This document shows positions 1 through 13,900 of a stretch of DNA of 64,000 bases, one piece after another. Source of the DNA: Salvator merianae (Eukaryota > Chordata > Lepidosauria > Squamata > Teiidae); contig QVOM02000112.1 in NCBI GenBank assembly GCA_003586115.2, positions 103,553,174 to 103,617,173 on the forward strand, given 5' to 3'. Positions within the stretch are counted from its first letter, which is position 1. Every line of letters begins with the position of its first letter. A model generated the notes under the pieces. The model had not been told where the DNA came from and searched no databases. It saw only the letters and a program-made list of their open reading frames with translations. A program made the translations under genes and the position numbers.

Positions 1-1790
1 ATCAAAGACACCAACACAATTCACCCGCAACCTTGAGGACAGAAACATTCATTGAGAGATATTTAGGACTTCTTTACTGTTAGATCTTACTGAGCACAGA
101 AGTTCAACTAATAAATTGCTACTAATGGAAAGTCTTAAGCAATAACATATACTTAAGCAGTAAGCATATACTTAATATGTTACGATTTATGTGAACTGAG
201 TGAAATGTGCATAAACACATAATCAAAACAGTTAGGATAAATACAGCACATTGTTCAGTTTATATCTTTTGTCTCTAAGCTGAGGGGATAGAGCTTGCCC
301 TCTCCATGTGTTTTTGGAATCCAACATCCAGAAGATTCAGCCTGGACCACTGACCATCACGGACTGATTATAAGACAAGCAATATCTGCAAATTCCCAAA
401 CCTAATATTGGAGAATGAATTGATAACCAGAATTCTGGATATTCTCTGGGCAATCCACAGTAAGAATTTAGCATTTCCCCCCAGTTTGTGCCCATTCTCT
501 GTGCCTTCACACTAGGCATGCTGTCACAGCTTTACAGCATCAAGAATTTTTTAAGTGAATTCTTCAAATGTTGCATTATACAGTACGCCTCCAATGACAG
601 TTCTGCTGATTTAAAATAAACTCTGCTGAGATTAGTGAAACATATCCATATACTAGGCTTTTAAAGCAGAAAAGAAGAGAATGAAGCAGGCTATGTTTTA
701 TTTCTATTTCCTGGATTGGTCATTATCCAGGAGCACGTAATCTTTCTCTAAGTTAAGCTGTTCTGTGTGCAAACCTACCCTTTTTTCATATCAAGTTTTA
801 CTATGGGAAAAAGAATGCTAACTAGAGAACAAAGGAATCCACACATGAAAGGGAAGATTCTAATAAAAGAGCTACATAATCTCCACCACAGATTCTAGTT
901 AGCAATCTAGCAAATCTTATATCTGATCTGTTCCTCCATCTAATTATGACAAGACATTATCTTCACATTTAGTTGCAATGACTAAGTTCCTGAAGACTTT
1001 TCACAAATACAGAACTTGCTAATACAGAATCACTGATCCTATGGGAAACAAGGAGTTAGGGGGCTAGCTTAGTTCTCACAGGCATTCATACTGCCTCCAC
1101 TGCTCCCCTTGCATTAGCAAAGAAAAAAAAGCAAACAAAAAAACCCTAATTATCTTGATATTGGAGCTGCAAGGGAAGGTGGTAGGTGTTGCTGAGCAAA
1201 GCCTTGCTTCCAAAAGTGCAATGGCAATCATTCCTTGTTAGTGCTAAATAGCATTAAATCAAAGTGATGCATGCACTGACTTGGAACCTCTGTACATCAC
1301 TTGAACATCAGCAAGGAACACTTGTCATTGCACTAGTATACTTGCAAGGCTTAGTTCAGCACAGAGCCCTGCCAAACTGAAAAGGTTTGGCATCCAGCCA
1401 TCCCCTGCCGCACACAGTGCCAGCAGCATGTGAGCTTTCAGTCCAGGCATGTTTGTTTGGCAAGCTCCAAATGCAGTGCACACTTTCAGCACCATCTTGA
1501 GGTTCTTGCTTGCTGGCACTGAGGTTCTATAAACTCTGATGTCTTCTTGCTTTTGTAGAGCTCCATTTGGCACCTGACCCTGCTGACTCAGCGGCAGATC
1601 TGATGTGGTACTGAACTCCCCTGTGCATCCCTAGCACATACCCCAGGAATGTGATGAAGGTAGTAGGAATGCAGAGGGAATAAAGGAAGATGGACAACTG
1701 AAAAGCAAAAGGGGTATAGGAGGTGGAAGGAAAGCAGTACTCAAATCATGGTTGTTATCAACAAACATAACAAAATACTGTTTGCCTTAC
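1..1790. other. PAN3 intron 13, 5' part
   Basis: Starts with the donor GTAAGG at 1790 and runs off the left edge. I see no further PAN3 exon and no repeat that I can name. The minus-strand frame at 1325-1573 has no recognisable domain and I do not call it a gene. Confidence 0.6.
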
Positions 1791-1956
1791 CTTGTTTTGC
1801 CTGTAACCAGAATTTTTGTGGGGTCCATTACGCGGCAGGCCAACCCCGCTGTATGAATGGTCCGCAATGCGGAGCTTAGCTGCACGATGTAGGCCCAAAT
1901 CAGGGACTCTGGCAACAACCCAGCATGTTGACGAGGCAGAGGTCCATCGTGCTGAC
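1791..1956 (-). CDS. PAN3: PAN3 exon 13 (pseudokinase C-lobe), last exon in the window
   Basis: 166 nt. The acceptor is attctgctgatAG before GTCAGC; the donor is ACAAG|GTAAGG, phase 2. It reads QHDGPLPRQHAGLLPESLIW, then AYIVQLSSALRTIHTAGLAC and RVMDPTKILVTGKT. In an active kinase the last stretch would be HRDLKPxN. Here it is CRVMDPTK, so the catalytic Asp is Val and the Asn is Lys: a visible mark of a dead kinase. The next expected segment (LRVNCVGVFDVLTFD in relatives) was not found at 1-1790, so it lies off the left edge. Confidence 0.95.
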
Positions 1957-4900
1957 CTATCAGCAGAATAAAAGGCAAATTAACCAAGTTTCAAAGTGTC
2001 TAAGACATCAGTAAATCCATATAGTAGCACATTACAGATTAATATTTTCTACTGATCCAACTACTTAAAAAGTCCTCAATGTCTCTGAAATGGAAAGGCA
2101 GAGAAACAACTGACACAGTCATTCCCAGGTGCTCTGTCCCACTGAGCAGAGCCTAAGCAGTGACACTGAATACACCTGAGTTGGAAGGCAAGTGGAAAAA
2201 AACTCCTGACAACTCCGAGCAAACACTCATTAGAGCCCATAACTGGGTCTATTCTGCAGCAGTGAGGGAAGAGAGGGAACACTGCTTCTCTCCTACCACT
2301 GTATCCTTTCAGCATAATGCAGCACAGGTATTCATTTGTACTATGTCCCAGAAGTGAGTATGGTGAAATTCTTGATAGGACACTAAGACTCCTGCATTCA
2401 CTACAAAATGGACTCCACAATTAATACATTATGTTAACAAGAAAAAGGGAGGAAGTGAGAGACAGGTGGGAGAGTGTGAGATGAAGACTGCACCCCTGTT
2501 GATTCTTGGATTCCACTGACCATATTATCCTTCCGGATAGGATTTCTGGGCTGAGTGCTGGAAGCATGACTTTATGTAGCTTCTGTTCCTACTTGGGTGG
2601 GTGTTTCCACAATGCGGTGCTGGGAAAGGCGTTCTTCAGCCCTTTGGCAGATATGCTTTGGGATCCTACAAGGCTCCACTTTTTCCCCAATGCTCCTCAA
2701 GATGTACACATAATTTCTGGGAGAAATCATCCAGAACTGTGGCTTGAGGTGTCACCAACATGTAGGTAGTGCCTAGCTTTCTCTTTTTCATTTAGAAGAG
2801 GTGAGGTGATATATGCCTTGAATCAGTTCTTGAGTGCAGCAATGGATTGAAATCTGAAGAATCAGGAGATGATGAAGACAAGATAGAAGTACTGCTGGTC
2901 GGTTCTAGATTGGACAACACTGTCACTAGGGGACAGATTTGCAGCCAGAGCCTGCATACTGATCCAGCATCGCCTTCAGAGACCCATGGTATCTATAGTT
3001 CAGGAGTGCCTTCTATCACCTTTGGTTGATAAAATAACCATGCTGTGCCTGGATGACAATCCCATGGCAACATTTACTGTCATTACATTAATATTTCAGG
3101 ATATCATTAAAAGCTGCTCCTAAACTGCAGTTGTTTTGAAACAGATGGTAAAGTAATTATGTGAGACTGGAGATTTTGAACATATTATATTATCAGCAAC
3201 TGTTCTAGTCCCTAGACCATTTTCAGACCATTTTACATCTGAAATGAATTGGAAGCAAGGTACCTAAAGAAATATCTTATCCTGTATGCACACACGTATA
3301 GTCTAAGATTCTTTACAAATACCCTACTTTGAATATCTCTGCAAAATGGGGAAAAGTCCTTCTCGGTGGTGGCACCTAGACCATGGGACAATTTTCCAGA
3401 GAGCTTTTTGGCTTTCTCATAACACTTCTTTAAGCTACTTGTGAAGACTTTTCTTAAGGTAATACACAAAGGCAGAATCTAAGCTGCCCTTTCCAGGTGG
3501 CATAAAGCTTTCTATACTTGCTCTTTCTTAAGAAGTTTAAGAAAGCTTAGGAGGAGGGAAGTGATAACCGTAAAAATAATGTTCTGCCCTTCTCTCTTCC
3601 TCTTCCCCTTTCAGCTAATTAAAGACAAATTGGTTAAAAGTAGTGATTGGCAAAGTGACACAATTTGTGTCATATTCTCATCCTCTGACAAGGTAAAATG
3701 AGGAAGTCACGCCCCATGAGACAGGTTTGTGCTGTGCGTTGTGCCACCTTGTTCCAATCAGACTCATCCCTTCCTATTTCCTGCCCAGAGATCACAAGGA
3801 TATCACCTCTAAGCATGGAGATGCATTCAGATTCCATAATCACAGTCCTCCTCTGAGGCAATTTTTGACTCAAAAGGGGTCATGTGGGAGCAAACCTCCT
3901 TGAAGGCACCCCAGAATTGGCCCCAATGTCCCATATATTTTAAATATGTTTTAGGTTATTCTATATCTTTTATCTTTTTATAACTGTGATCTGCCCTGGG
4001 ACTTTCAGCCAAAGGGAGACATATAAATTCTTAAATAAATAAATATAGAAAAAGTCTTATTTAGCCAGACTTTTTAATAACACATAGGTTGAAATTATTT
4101 TATGTTTTTTCTAGTAGTGGCTTAAATAATATTTAGTTGTTGAAACCCAATGAACTATAAATATGGTAAGTATATAAATAAAATGCTACTCAACCAAAAT
4201 CATAACTAATATAAAATAATTGCTGTAAGAACTAATCACTTAGCCCAATTACTATAATTATAATTTCCTTTAGTGTGTTCCAGTCTCTTTGTACACTATT
4301 GAAAGACTATGTTTATTTGGTAGCTATACTTTGCTACTTTGCCATCATTACCTCACAGAATTTATAGCCACAAAATACAATGCTGACTAGCATAACTAAC
4401 TTGAAAGGTAGACATATCCTGCATTAATTTATGTATACACTACTTTTCTAATTACAAAGATAAGTAAACAGAATTCCCACATTCAGAAGAAAGGTACACC
4501 CCAAATATAAGCTGTCTAAGTGCAAAATGGTAAAACTTTTATTGGTTTTCTGTTCTCTCTCTGTCTACTGCATTAGACAAGTATAGTGGACTAGACGGAC
4601 CATAAATCCTGACAGCAAAGAGGGTTCTTCTTATGTACCAATAGAGTAACTTAGATGTATAAAAACATATAGTGACAAATTCTTACATCATAACATTACT
4701 ACAAAATGTTAACATTACTACATTACTGTTAAAAAGTTGTCAAAATTAACCAACAGGAATTCTATGGCATTATTAACAAACCCTAGAAGCCCAAATATTA
4801 AGAGAGACTCATTAAATGTACTTAACATGCTGCACATTTTTCTTACAAATATGTTATGCCTTGTCATTGAAATATGATGGCAACTAATGAAGAACTTGTC

Positions 4901-7900
4901 AATGTATCTCTTAAATAAGACAATAATGGCACACTTAGCATATTATGACTATTGTTATGTGTCAAGAACTTGTAAGTTTGTTTTTATTAATACAATATAT
5001 GATTTGAGAGGAAAAGGCTGATGTTTCATTATGCTTGAATCAACAGAACTGTGAATAAGGGATCTAATGATAATGAAGATGTGTGTCACAGTTCAAAGAC
5101 TTGAGAATCAACTTCCACAAATAGCTAGTCAGACTCCTAAAGTTTAGAACACAGCTGGGGTGCTTGATGTCAAGAGTTGCTTAAAGCAAGCTTACAATAC
5201 AGAACATATGTATTTTGTCAACACACACACACACACACACACACACTTACTTTTTTTGGTGCAGTTCTTATAGCAAACATCCAAAAAAATTCAACTGGAG
5301 CAACTAAGTGTGCATGTGAACACCTCTGAGTGCACTCAGGAATGCCACCATTTGAACAAAATCCCTGCATTTAGCTAGACAAATGAGAAACACCGCCTTC
5401 TAGTATTAATGATTGCTGTAGTCTCAGTACTTATAAAACAAAGCAACTGCAAAACAGTCTGGAATGCAATTGTGGAGTACTGGTTTAGCAAGCAATATAA
5501 AATATATTTGCAGAATAATTTAAAAAAGGGACAGAACTATTACTACTACTTCTACTACCACTTTTATTTCCGCTTCTGAGCTCTAGCACCCCACCCCCAC
5601 TTTTTTTTAGTGGTTTCGGCTTCTGATCCAGCTTGAAGACAAGCAACTTCCTGCTCAAACCACCAAGAGCTGGTACATTTTGGAGATGGCTATGGCATGC
5701 TAACTAGAGCACTACATGCTCAGCATTACACAGGTGTTCAGTACAAAAATAAACCATCCTTGCTATATCTTGATTCATCTGACAAAAGCAAATTTTATAC
5801 CACGTTCATAAATTTTGGCATGCGTTAGCAAATGACAAGCAAAAACAAAAAAAGTCTAAGCCCACTAAAGACAGCAAAACATGTAAAAGCAGTCAAGCAA
5901 CCACAATTATTTTTCTTCAACTGCCAAACACCGCCTTTAACAGGAACAAAAAATCTGTAAAGCATCAACTTCCTGTATTCACTGTATGCTAGAAGATTCC
6001 ATCTTAATATTACATGTCTCGTGCTTCTCAATAACTCCAGAAATTTATTTCGTTCATATTTAGCCATTACAAATGTTAATGATAACATAAGCCTGAAGCT
6101 AGAGGAGAAACATTCTGAGGAGTTCTGCAACCTCACTATTCATGCAATACTCTCAGATTTACTGATCTAAACAGTCTTAAAGGCTAGTATACTATGCCTC
6201 ACCCACTTCTAACCAAATTATATGAAAGTTCATTGTGGAAGAATAATCTGAGTGCCCCCAACTGCATCATAGTCCTGAAAAACACACAGAAATGAAAGGA
6301 AAAAAAAAGATATGTATACAGAATAAAATAAATGAAGCCTCAATATCTCCAGCATAGAAAGCTGGCATTTTATTCTAATTTAGAACGCTCATGCTGCTGT
6401 AATAGAATATTACAAAGCTCTACTGGAGACCAATGAAGATATACCAAAAATGCAGACTCACACTCATTGTAGAATAAACAGTTGAACAGTGAGCAAGAGA
6501 AAACATTCCAATTATAGCAGTGGTGTCTTTTGAATACTTCATAGCCCCTGTACAATATCAAAATTATGTACATGTAAAATCCAAAGACTTCAGCAGCTCT
6601 TCCCTATATTTTGTCAATGGGAGCAAAAAAACATAGATCTTATTTGCTGGCCTTACCCCACTTCCTCTTTGTAAAATAGGCATCAGCACTAGGATCATTG
6701 AAGTGTCTGCTCATCATAGTTTCTCCTCCAGCGTGGAAGTCATACGCAAACACAAGAGCTTTTCAAAAAAAGGCCAAGGTGATAATTAGGTATACAGATG
6801 ATTTAAATCTTCTAATTCAATACAGTTGGCCAAGATCTCAGAATCAGAAACTTACAATGTTCTCCAAATGCCTTAGTGGTGAACACTTCACGCAAGGTGA
6901 CAATATTTGAATGCTGGATTTTTTTCCACATGTCAACTAACACCATGCACTTTGTATTAACAAGACGAAAACCTGAGAAAGTAAAATATTTGGGGTTTTA
7001 GTGCTTTATAAACTTTAATGGATGTTTCAAATTTATTTGAACTGCCACCAACAAAAAAAGACCCTCCCAACTAACATCCGTGCATAAATTATAGTAAGGC
7101 TCTTAGCTGGCCAAATTCCTGGGTGTTACTTTATCTCCAACTTGAAATTCATCACACACACACATACTCTGAAACATCCAATCTTTTGGAGTTTAAGAGA
7201 TAGCAGCACTGACACTTTAAGTGACAACTTGTGTTTCCCTCACCATGTATCCTTCGAAGGCAATATGGCAAGTCATCTTTGCTATTTACAGCTTTGTAGC
7301 ATGATGTTATGTACCCAAAGTTGCTTGTTTTCTGTATCCGATTGGGTGGTGGCAGTGGTTCTAAAGGGAAAAGGCTGTGGTAGCTGTCAACTTCTGTTGG
7401 AACAGCTAAACCAGTTTACAGAAAAACATTAGATATTACTCAAAAGAATGCAGTTATAGATTCAGACAAAAAATAATTACACATCATATCAATATAAATG
7501 CTGGTCTCTGTGAACTGTTAACAAAGTCAGAATTTGTAATAACTTTGATTTCTGTTTACAATTTCTCAAAAATTAAGCCCTTTGCTTTACAGGGAAAGCT
7601 TTCAATATTATGGAACAGCTACGTGCACTACGATCACAATTATGTATTTCATAAACAGGGCAAAAAAAAGGGTATACTTGATAATCAAAGGAGAAACCTT
7701 AGGACTGCAGTCAGAAATACTACAGCTCAGTTAACTGTAGTTAAAAGTAAAGCTGCATTTTAAGCTTTTTGTAGAAATTATGGCTGTACATTTACAGTTT
7801 AAAATAATATTTACAGTTTGTCTTTAACACCTGTGGATTTCTGACTTAATGAATCAGGACAACAGAGATCTTTCCCCCTTTATGTTCCAACCCATTTTTC

Positions 7901-10900
7901 CTCTTGCACAGTGCTTTCAGACTGCAAGTCTTTTAAACTGTAAGGGGATGTTTCCCAGTGATTACACAGCCCAATCCATACAGTTTTCGATTTATATACA
8001 GAAGTATCATGCTGTTACCTTCTTCTAGGGAGATACTGGGGAATGAACCTACAGTCCTATGCTTTCCAGGCAATTGTTCTACAACTATGCTGTGGTAACT
8101 CCCATTTGTGCTTTTCCTTCAAGGATTAAAAATCAGCTAACAGAGATCACTTTGTCTTCATTTTATCCTCACAACACCCCTGTGAGGTAGGTTAGACTGA
8201 GAAACAGGGTTTGGTTCAAGATAACTCAGTGAATTTTGTATGCATGGGACCTACAACTGTGGTATTCCAGAACTTAGTCCAGCACTCTAGACATTATAAT
8301 AGTAGGAGTATAATCCCCAATCTAATTGAGCCAAATCAGGCTCAGATCAGACCCAACCTGGCACTGGTCTGTTTGGTTCAAATCAGACTCTGCTGAAGCA
8401 GGCCAGTTTGGGGACAAGCTACACTGCCAAAACTGGTTCAACCATATTCTTCCTGCTATTTCCTTGTTCTCTACTTTCCCACCATGATTAGGTTGTGCTA
8501 CATGCCTATCTGCAATGTTCAGATTAGAAAAATGAAAACTGTGCAGCTGCCTCAACATTGCGCCTAGCACAACAATGTGAATGGGGCAATTAACCACTCT
8601 CTGGATCTTACATAACTGACAAGCAGCTGAGTCAGTATTGGAAAGTATAGTAAGCATACCTGCCTTGTGTTACATATTGAAATTTTCAACTGTATTCAGC
8701 AAACTACCTATTGATGATTTGCGGATCTTAATGCAGGGATCAACAATGGACAAAGTCCATCTAAAAAAGCCTTAAATACTCATTCCTTCAATGCAAATAG
8801 ATACTGTGTTTACTCAAATACAAAGATTCCAGACTTCAGCCAAAGTTGTATTCTCCACTTCTGACACAGAGATGCTGTGCCTTAAAACTTTTATTTATGC
8901 ACTATTTACTTTATTGAAACATTGCTTACTATGAAACAGACACAAATTTTATTCTTGAACGCAAAACAAAAGCCATTAATCTGTGCTCTTGTCTGACAGC
9001 TGCACTACAAGTCATCAAGTGTATGAGAGCATTTCTATTGTTACAGGAACAAATCTAACTGCAACTGGCAAAGTTCTTTTTGGTACATCTCCACTAAAGT
9101 TATGGCTATTATCTTTATATGTCATCCACAAATCACTGTGGAAACTATCTCAACTCATGGTCAGGGCTGCTCGTAAAAATCATGTGCCCCATGACAAATT
9201 TTGGTTCCAGGCCCACCTCTCCTTGAGAGATAACTAATCTTATACCACTTGGGCATCCTTAGATCATAGCCCCCCAAAATGTGTTCCCCACAAGCCCCCC
9301 CTCTAGGTAACCATACTCAAGCTGTATCATTTGAGGAGAAGGCCTTAAAAAAAGAATCTGGTGAATTTTAGTTAAATCAAGGTCTATGTTTTATTCTTTC
9401 TGCTGTAATCTTATGATGCCTTACAGTCTGCTTTAGTATAATTATTATTTTATAGAAATTACTGTATTCTTTACATAGGCAAACTATTGTGGGATTATTG
9501 TATAATCAAAGATGGTCTAAATAAACTCCCCAAATAATTAACCTAGAAAGCTTTCTTAATTACCTTGGATCTGTTTAGATTCCTGCACAACTGATATGGC
9601 AGTTTTATACCTATGTTAACTGCAGCATGCAATAATCAAGAAAAGGTCTACTGAATATAGGACAGAAAATTATGAAATGCACATTTACAAGATTATGATA
9701 TCCAGGCTAACTCAGGTAACATACAAATAAACTGATTTTACAACAGACACTGGAACAATTGTGCAACACTGAATTGTAGAGAAAATGTAATTAATCAATT
9801 CAATTCTCATTACCTTCCAACTGGCTTAAGAAATATTATGATGATATGGAAATGTATGTATGGTTTCAGAAGTCAAAATACTAGAAAGAAAATATTGCTT
9901 TACTAGAATGCTAAGCTAAAGTATGTAGTTGATGGCCATGCTAACAAAAAGTGATGAAAGCTAAAGTTCAGAGCATCAGGACAGCTCCAGGTTGGCTATC
10001 ACTAATTAAGTTCCCATTAGTGAAATCAAATACTTTCAGGTGTGAGCCATGTAGAACTAAATTAATGAAAATTGAAAAGATTTAACAGCAAAGAAACAAA
10101 TTTACACTCCTTTATTCTGAGAGGAATTAACACTCAACCACCTCTGCATTCAATATTCATTTAAGAATCATTCTGCTTTTATAAGCCTTTAGTCATTTTA
10201 TGAATAATTTAGTGAAGATACTAAAAGGAAAGCAAGCAAATAAGTAACTTAAAATTCTGGATAGATTACTTACCAGGCATATCTGCTTGATCTATCTGAG
10301 CCATTGTAATTAAGTGTCTGTTGATCAGCTCCTAGGAATATATTTTGTAATCTTACAAACAAAAGCATTAAATTCTAGCTTCTTTCTTTAAAATGTTGCT
10401 GTGTAAATAATAGAAGCAAGTCTGGGAAAGGCCCCTGGCCAGCTGAATTAACACCCTTATAAAAGAAGAAATCCAGTCTAAAACTAGTCTTATTTATCTA
10501 AGGCAGAGATGGGAAATTGGTAGCTTTCCATGTACTGCAAAACTCAAATCTGGCACAGCCTACATGGATAATTGTCAGAAGCTACAGCATCAAAAGCTAA
10601 ACAAACAGAAGCCCAGAGGTTCCTCATTTCTACTTTATATTTTTTGTGTTCTCTTCTATTACCACACACACGAAATCTTACAAGCCAAGCTTGCTACATC
10701 TCTATTGCTAAGGAAATGGAGAGTATGGGGACAGCAGCCATTCTATAAAGCAATGAGAAAAGGAATGAATTGGACTGCAGGACGTCTTAATCTGCTCTAC
10801 TGAAATCCAATCCATCTTGATTATTTGGATTACTAAGAAATAATTTGTGAGATTTCTCTTTTCTTCTTCTACTCAACCCCTTTACATTCATGTCTCTACA

Positions 10901-13900
10901 ACCTAAAAGCTTAGGGCTTTTTTATCAATAGACAGCTGGGGAGTTGTTTAAAAAAGACAAACAGGATTGATCCAGTGAATCAATAATTGTTTTAGTATAC
11001 AGTCATAAGACAATTATCATAGGTATACTGTAAAATCAGAAGTATCTATACAACCAAATTAACCTCTGTCTGTATACTACAGCAATTTGGTAAGGGCATA
11101 TATGTTAATATTTCTATTCAGACTCAGGTAGTGTTTTCAGTTATTTGACTGAAACACTTACAAGGTTGCACTTCAATGTACTGATTAGTCAATACTGAGC
11201 ATATCAAGCGTAAGATTTAAAAACCAAATATTATATAAAATCAATAAATATTGTTTAAAATCAACAACATTCTGTCTGTCCCTCTCAGCCTTCTGCATTA
11301 TGGTATGTGGCTCAAATTTTCATGGCCTTAAAGATGAATAGTACCACTCTTAGGATAGCATGCTTATCTAATCCACTAAGTAATGTATGTAGTTTTGCCT
11401 TATTGCCAGGTAATTGATGGTTCTCTAGAAGGGGGATTAAATATCGGACAAAGTTGCAAGAAAAATCATTATCAGGGTTAGGATTATTAAGCACTTGCTA
11501 GTGGCAAATAATCTAAATGGCTAGCCATGGGCATCAAACCTGCACATTTCAGTTTAGTTAGATCGTAGTGCACACAGATAATTGCCTTCCTCACAGAGCC
11601 TTAAATGCTAGCAGATTACGAGTTTTGATAGGTGTCATGCAAAATTAAGTAACTCTATGTAATAGAGAAGCCCATACTTGATAAAAGTCATCAAACCAAT
11701 TCACTTTACATCTTATTATAGCCTAAAAGGTTCTGGAGTAAAACAGCCATAGTGCTTACCAACTGGGCTCTTGCCAACTAACCAGCCCTGATTATGAAGC
11801 ATATTAAAACATGTATTGCTTCTTTTTATATCGTAACAAGTTCCTTATGTAAAACATGTAACAAACAGTATTAATTTGCTATCCATACTGTTAAGGTATT
11901 AAACTCATTATATTTCACTGCCCAATCTAACAGGCTTAAGAGTGCAATCTTACGTCTATTTCCTCAGAAGGAAGCCTTGCTGGATTCAATGAGAGTTACT
12001 AACCATATAATTGAAGTATTATATAACGACCCTCTCAGTTTTCACCTAGCCATTTCAACATTTTTAACTTTGTGTTATTTATATAAATCCTTACTTTTGT
12101 CTGGATGCTCTTTAAATAAGCAAAACAGACATTTTACAGAAAATGTTTATCATCTATTATGAAAATCTTACCTGTCTGAGTTCATCTGCCATGAAGAAGG
12201 AAGGTGCATTTGCTTTTGGCTGCATGTAAGCAACATGAGGTGCAGTTGGTGGATAGATGTGATAATTTGGGAACACCTATTGAAAATCAAATTAGGAATG
12301 GCCATTTCAGAATTTGAAAACGAAGGAGTATAAACACTGTGAGAACTGAATAATTCTCAGAAGTGGTAGACCTATGCTAGAAGGTTAATTCTAACAAACC
12401 TAGCCAAACATACCCAGTCATAAATAGAAGTCTGACACAGGATTGGAGAAATTGTCTTTCTATCACATGCGGCCTGCTTAATTAAGGTGTTTGGAAACTA
12501 GAACACATTTTCTTCAGTAGTCCATCACACACACTCTTTACACAATTAGTATAGAGAAAAAAGTTCCTATGCTAATCTTATGTACTTCTAGTTAGAATTT
12601 TAAAGAGCAGGGGGGAAGCACTCAGATCCTGTAGTTCTGGGAAGAAAATAAATTTCAGTGGGAAATGCAAAAATATCAGAACAGTTGATATCAAAAAAAA
12701 CCCAACCCCCCCCCAAAAAAAAAACCACAGCAGGAATCTAGAATCATCTTAACTGTTTTGTAACTCACACCAGAAGGAATACCTGCTCTCACAGGCAACA
12801 GACAATATGATATGTTCTGGGTGGCTTTGTTTCCCAGATAGTATTTCCAGTAGTGGCTTTCATTTATCGAACTCCACTGAAAGGCACTGTGTAGATTTCT
12901 TCTGCACTTCACTAAGCCTCATTTTTTATCCCCTTGTCTTTTAAACTGCTATTGACTGTCCTCTTTTTAACTACTGTATACTGTAAAGTCAATTTCCCTA
13001 TTACTTGCTTTTAACATTTTAAATGTTTGCTGGCTTGGAAATGCAATAAAGCTGTGGATGGGGCTGGGGGGAGATTATAAACCTTTTACATAAATATATC
13101 ACCAAAAAGAATAGAAACGACATTGACTGCATTCATTCCAAGCTTATGTGAATATCAAGGATGCTGATATGTATCTCTCAGTGACAAATGACCCAAATCT
13201 AGGATGCCGCCAGCTAAGTTTGGCTTCTCTCTACCTTAACTCCTACAGGTACAGCAGATTCTTGTATGTCAGAAAGCAGAGAAAGAGAGATAGTTCTAAA
13301 GGTCAATGGCTTCTCAAACAGAGAGAATGGATCCTGAAATCCAATATTGCAGAAGTCCTGCCACTTTGCCTTGACTTCCAATGCCCTTCATTCCAAGAGT
13401 AAAGGACTTTTTCCCCACTGCAGACAGGGCTGCTTTCCCATGCCTTTTGCTTCTGAAAATGTGCCTTCTAATAAAACAACTCATTTGCCCATTTCCTCTA
13501 GTTTATTCTAATTCAACAGGCAACAGCTCTCCAATAACAAACCAAAGCAGACAAATGCATGAATGGGCTTCTTATGCTGTTTGCTGCATATAAACCTGTC
13601 AAAGAGAGCTATATCTGCAAGGGCTAACACCTTACAAGCCCAACCGTCTAACAAAGGTGAGTGGCAGGTAAGCACTCCTTGAAATTAAAGGAAACACTCA
13701 CTGCCTCCAGCACTTGCTGCCACCTCCTTGCTTCCTCTCCCAGAAGGCTTGGCTGCCGGGGGGTGGGGGGCAGAAGGGACTTGCAATAATGTCACTGAAT
13801 GGCCCCTTGTGATCCCTGCAGTGAAGTGACAGAGGTAGATGAGTGTTGCCTTTAATCTCTATAAGCCCTCATCTACCCGTTGCCTTTGTAGATGGTCAGG

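Larger units (their letters stand above)
1957..6656. other. PAN3 intron 12
   Basis: 4,700 bases. Contains an L2-like LINE fragment at about 2480-4050, a (CA)n microsatellite at 5221-5246, and otherwise AT-rich sequence in which I recognise nothing. Confidence 0.7.

Noticed and set aside
1325..1573. 82-codon minus-strand frame in intron 13, tested as a further PAN3 exon
   Set aside because: The sequence does not resemble the expected LRVNCVGVFDVL segment and no proper acceptor in the right phase (1) precedes it.
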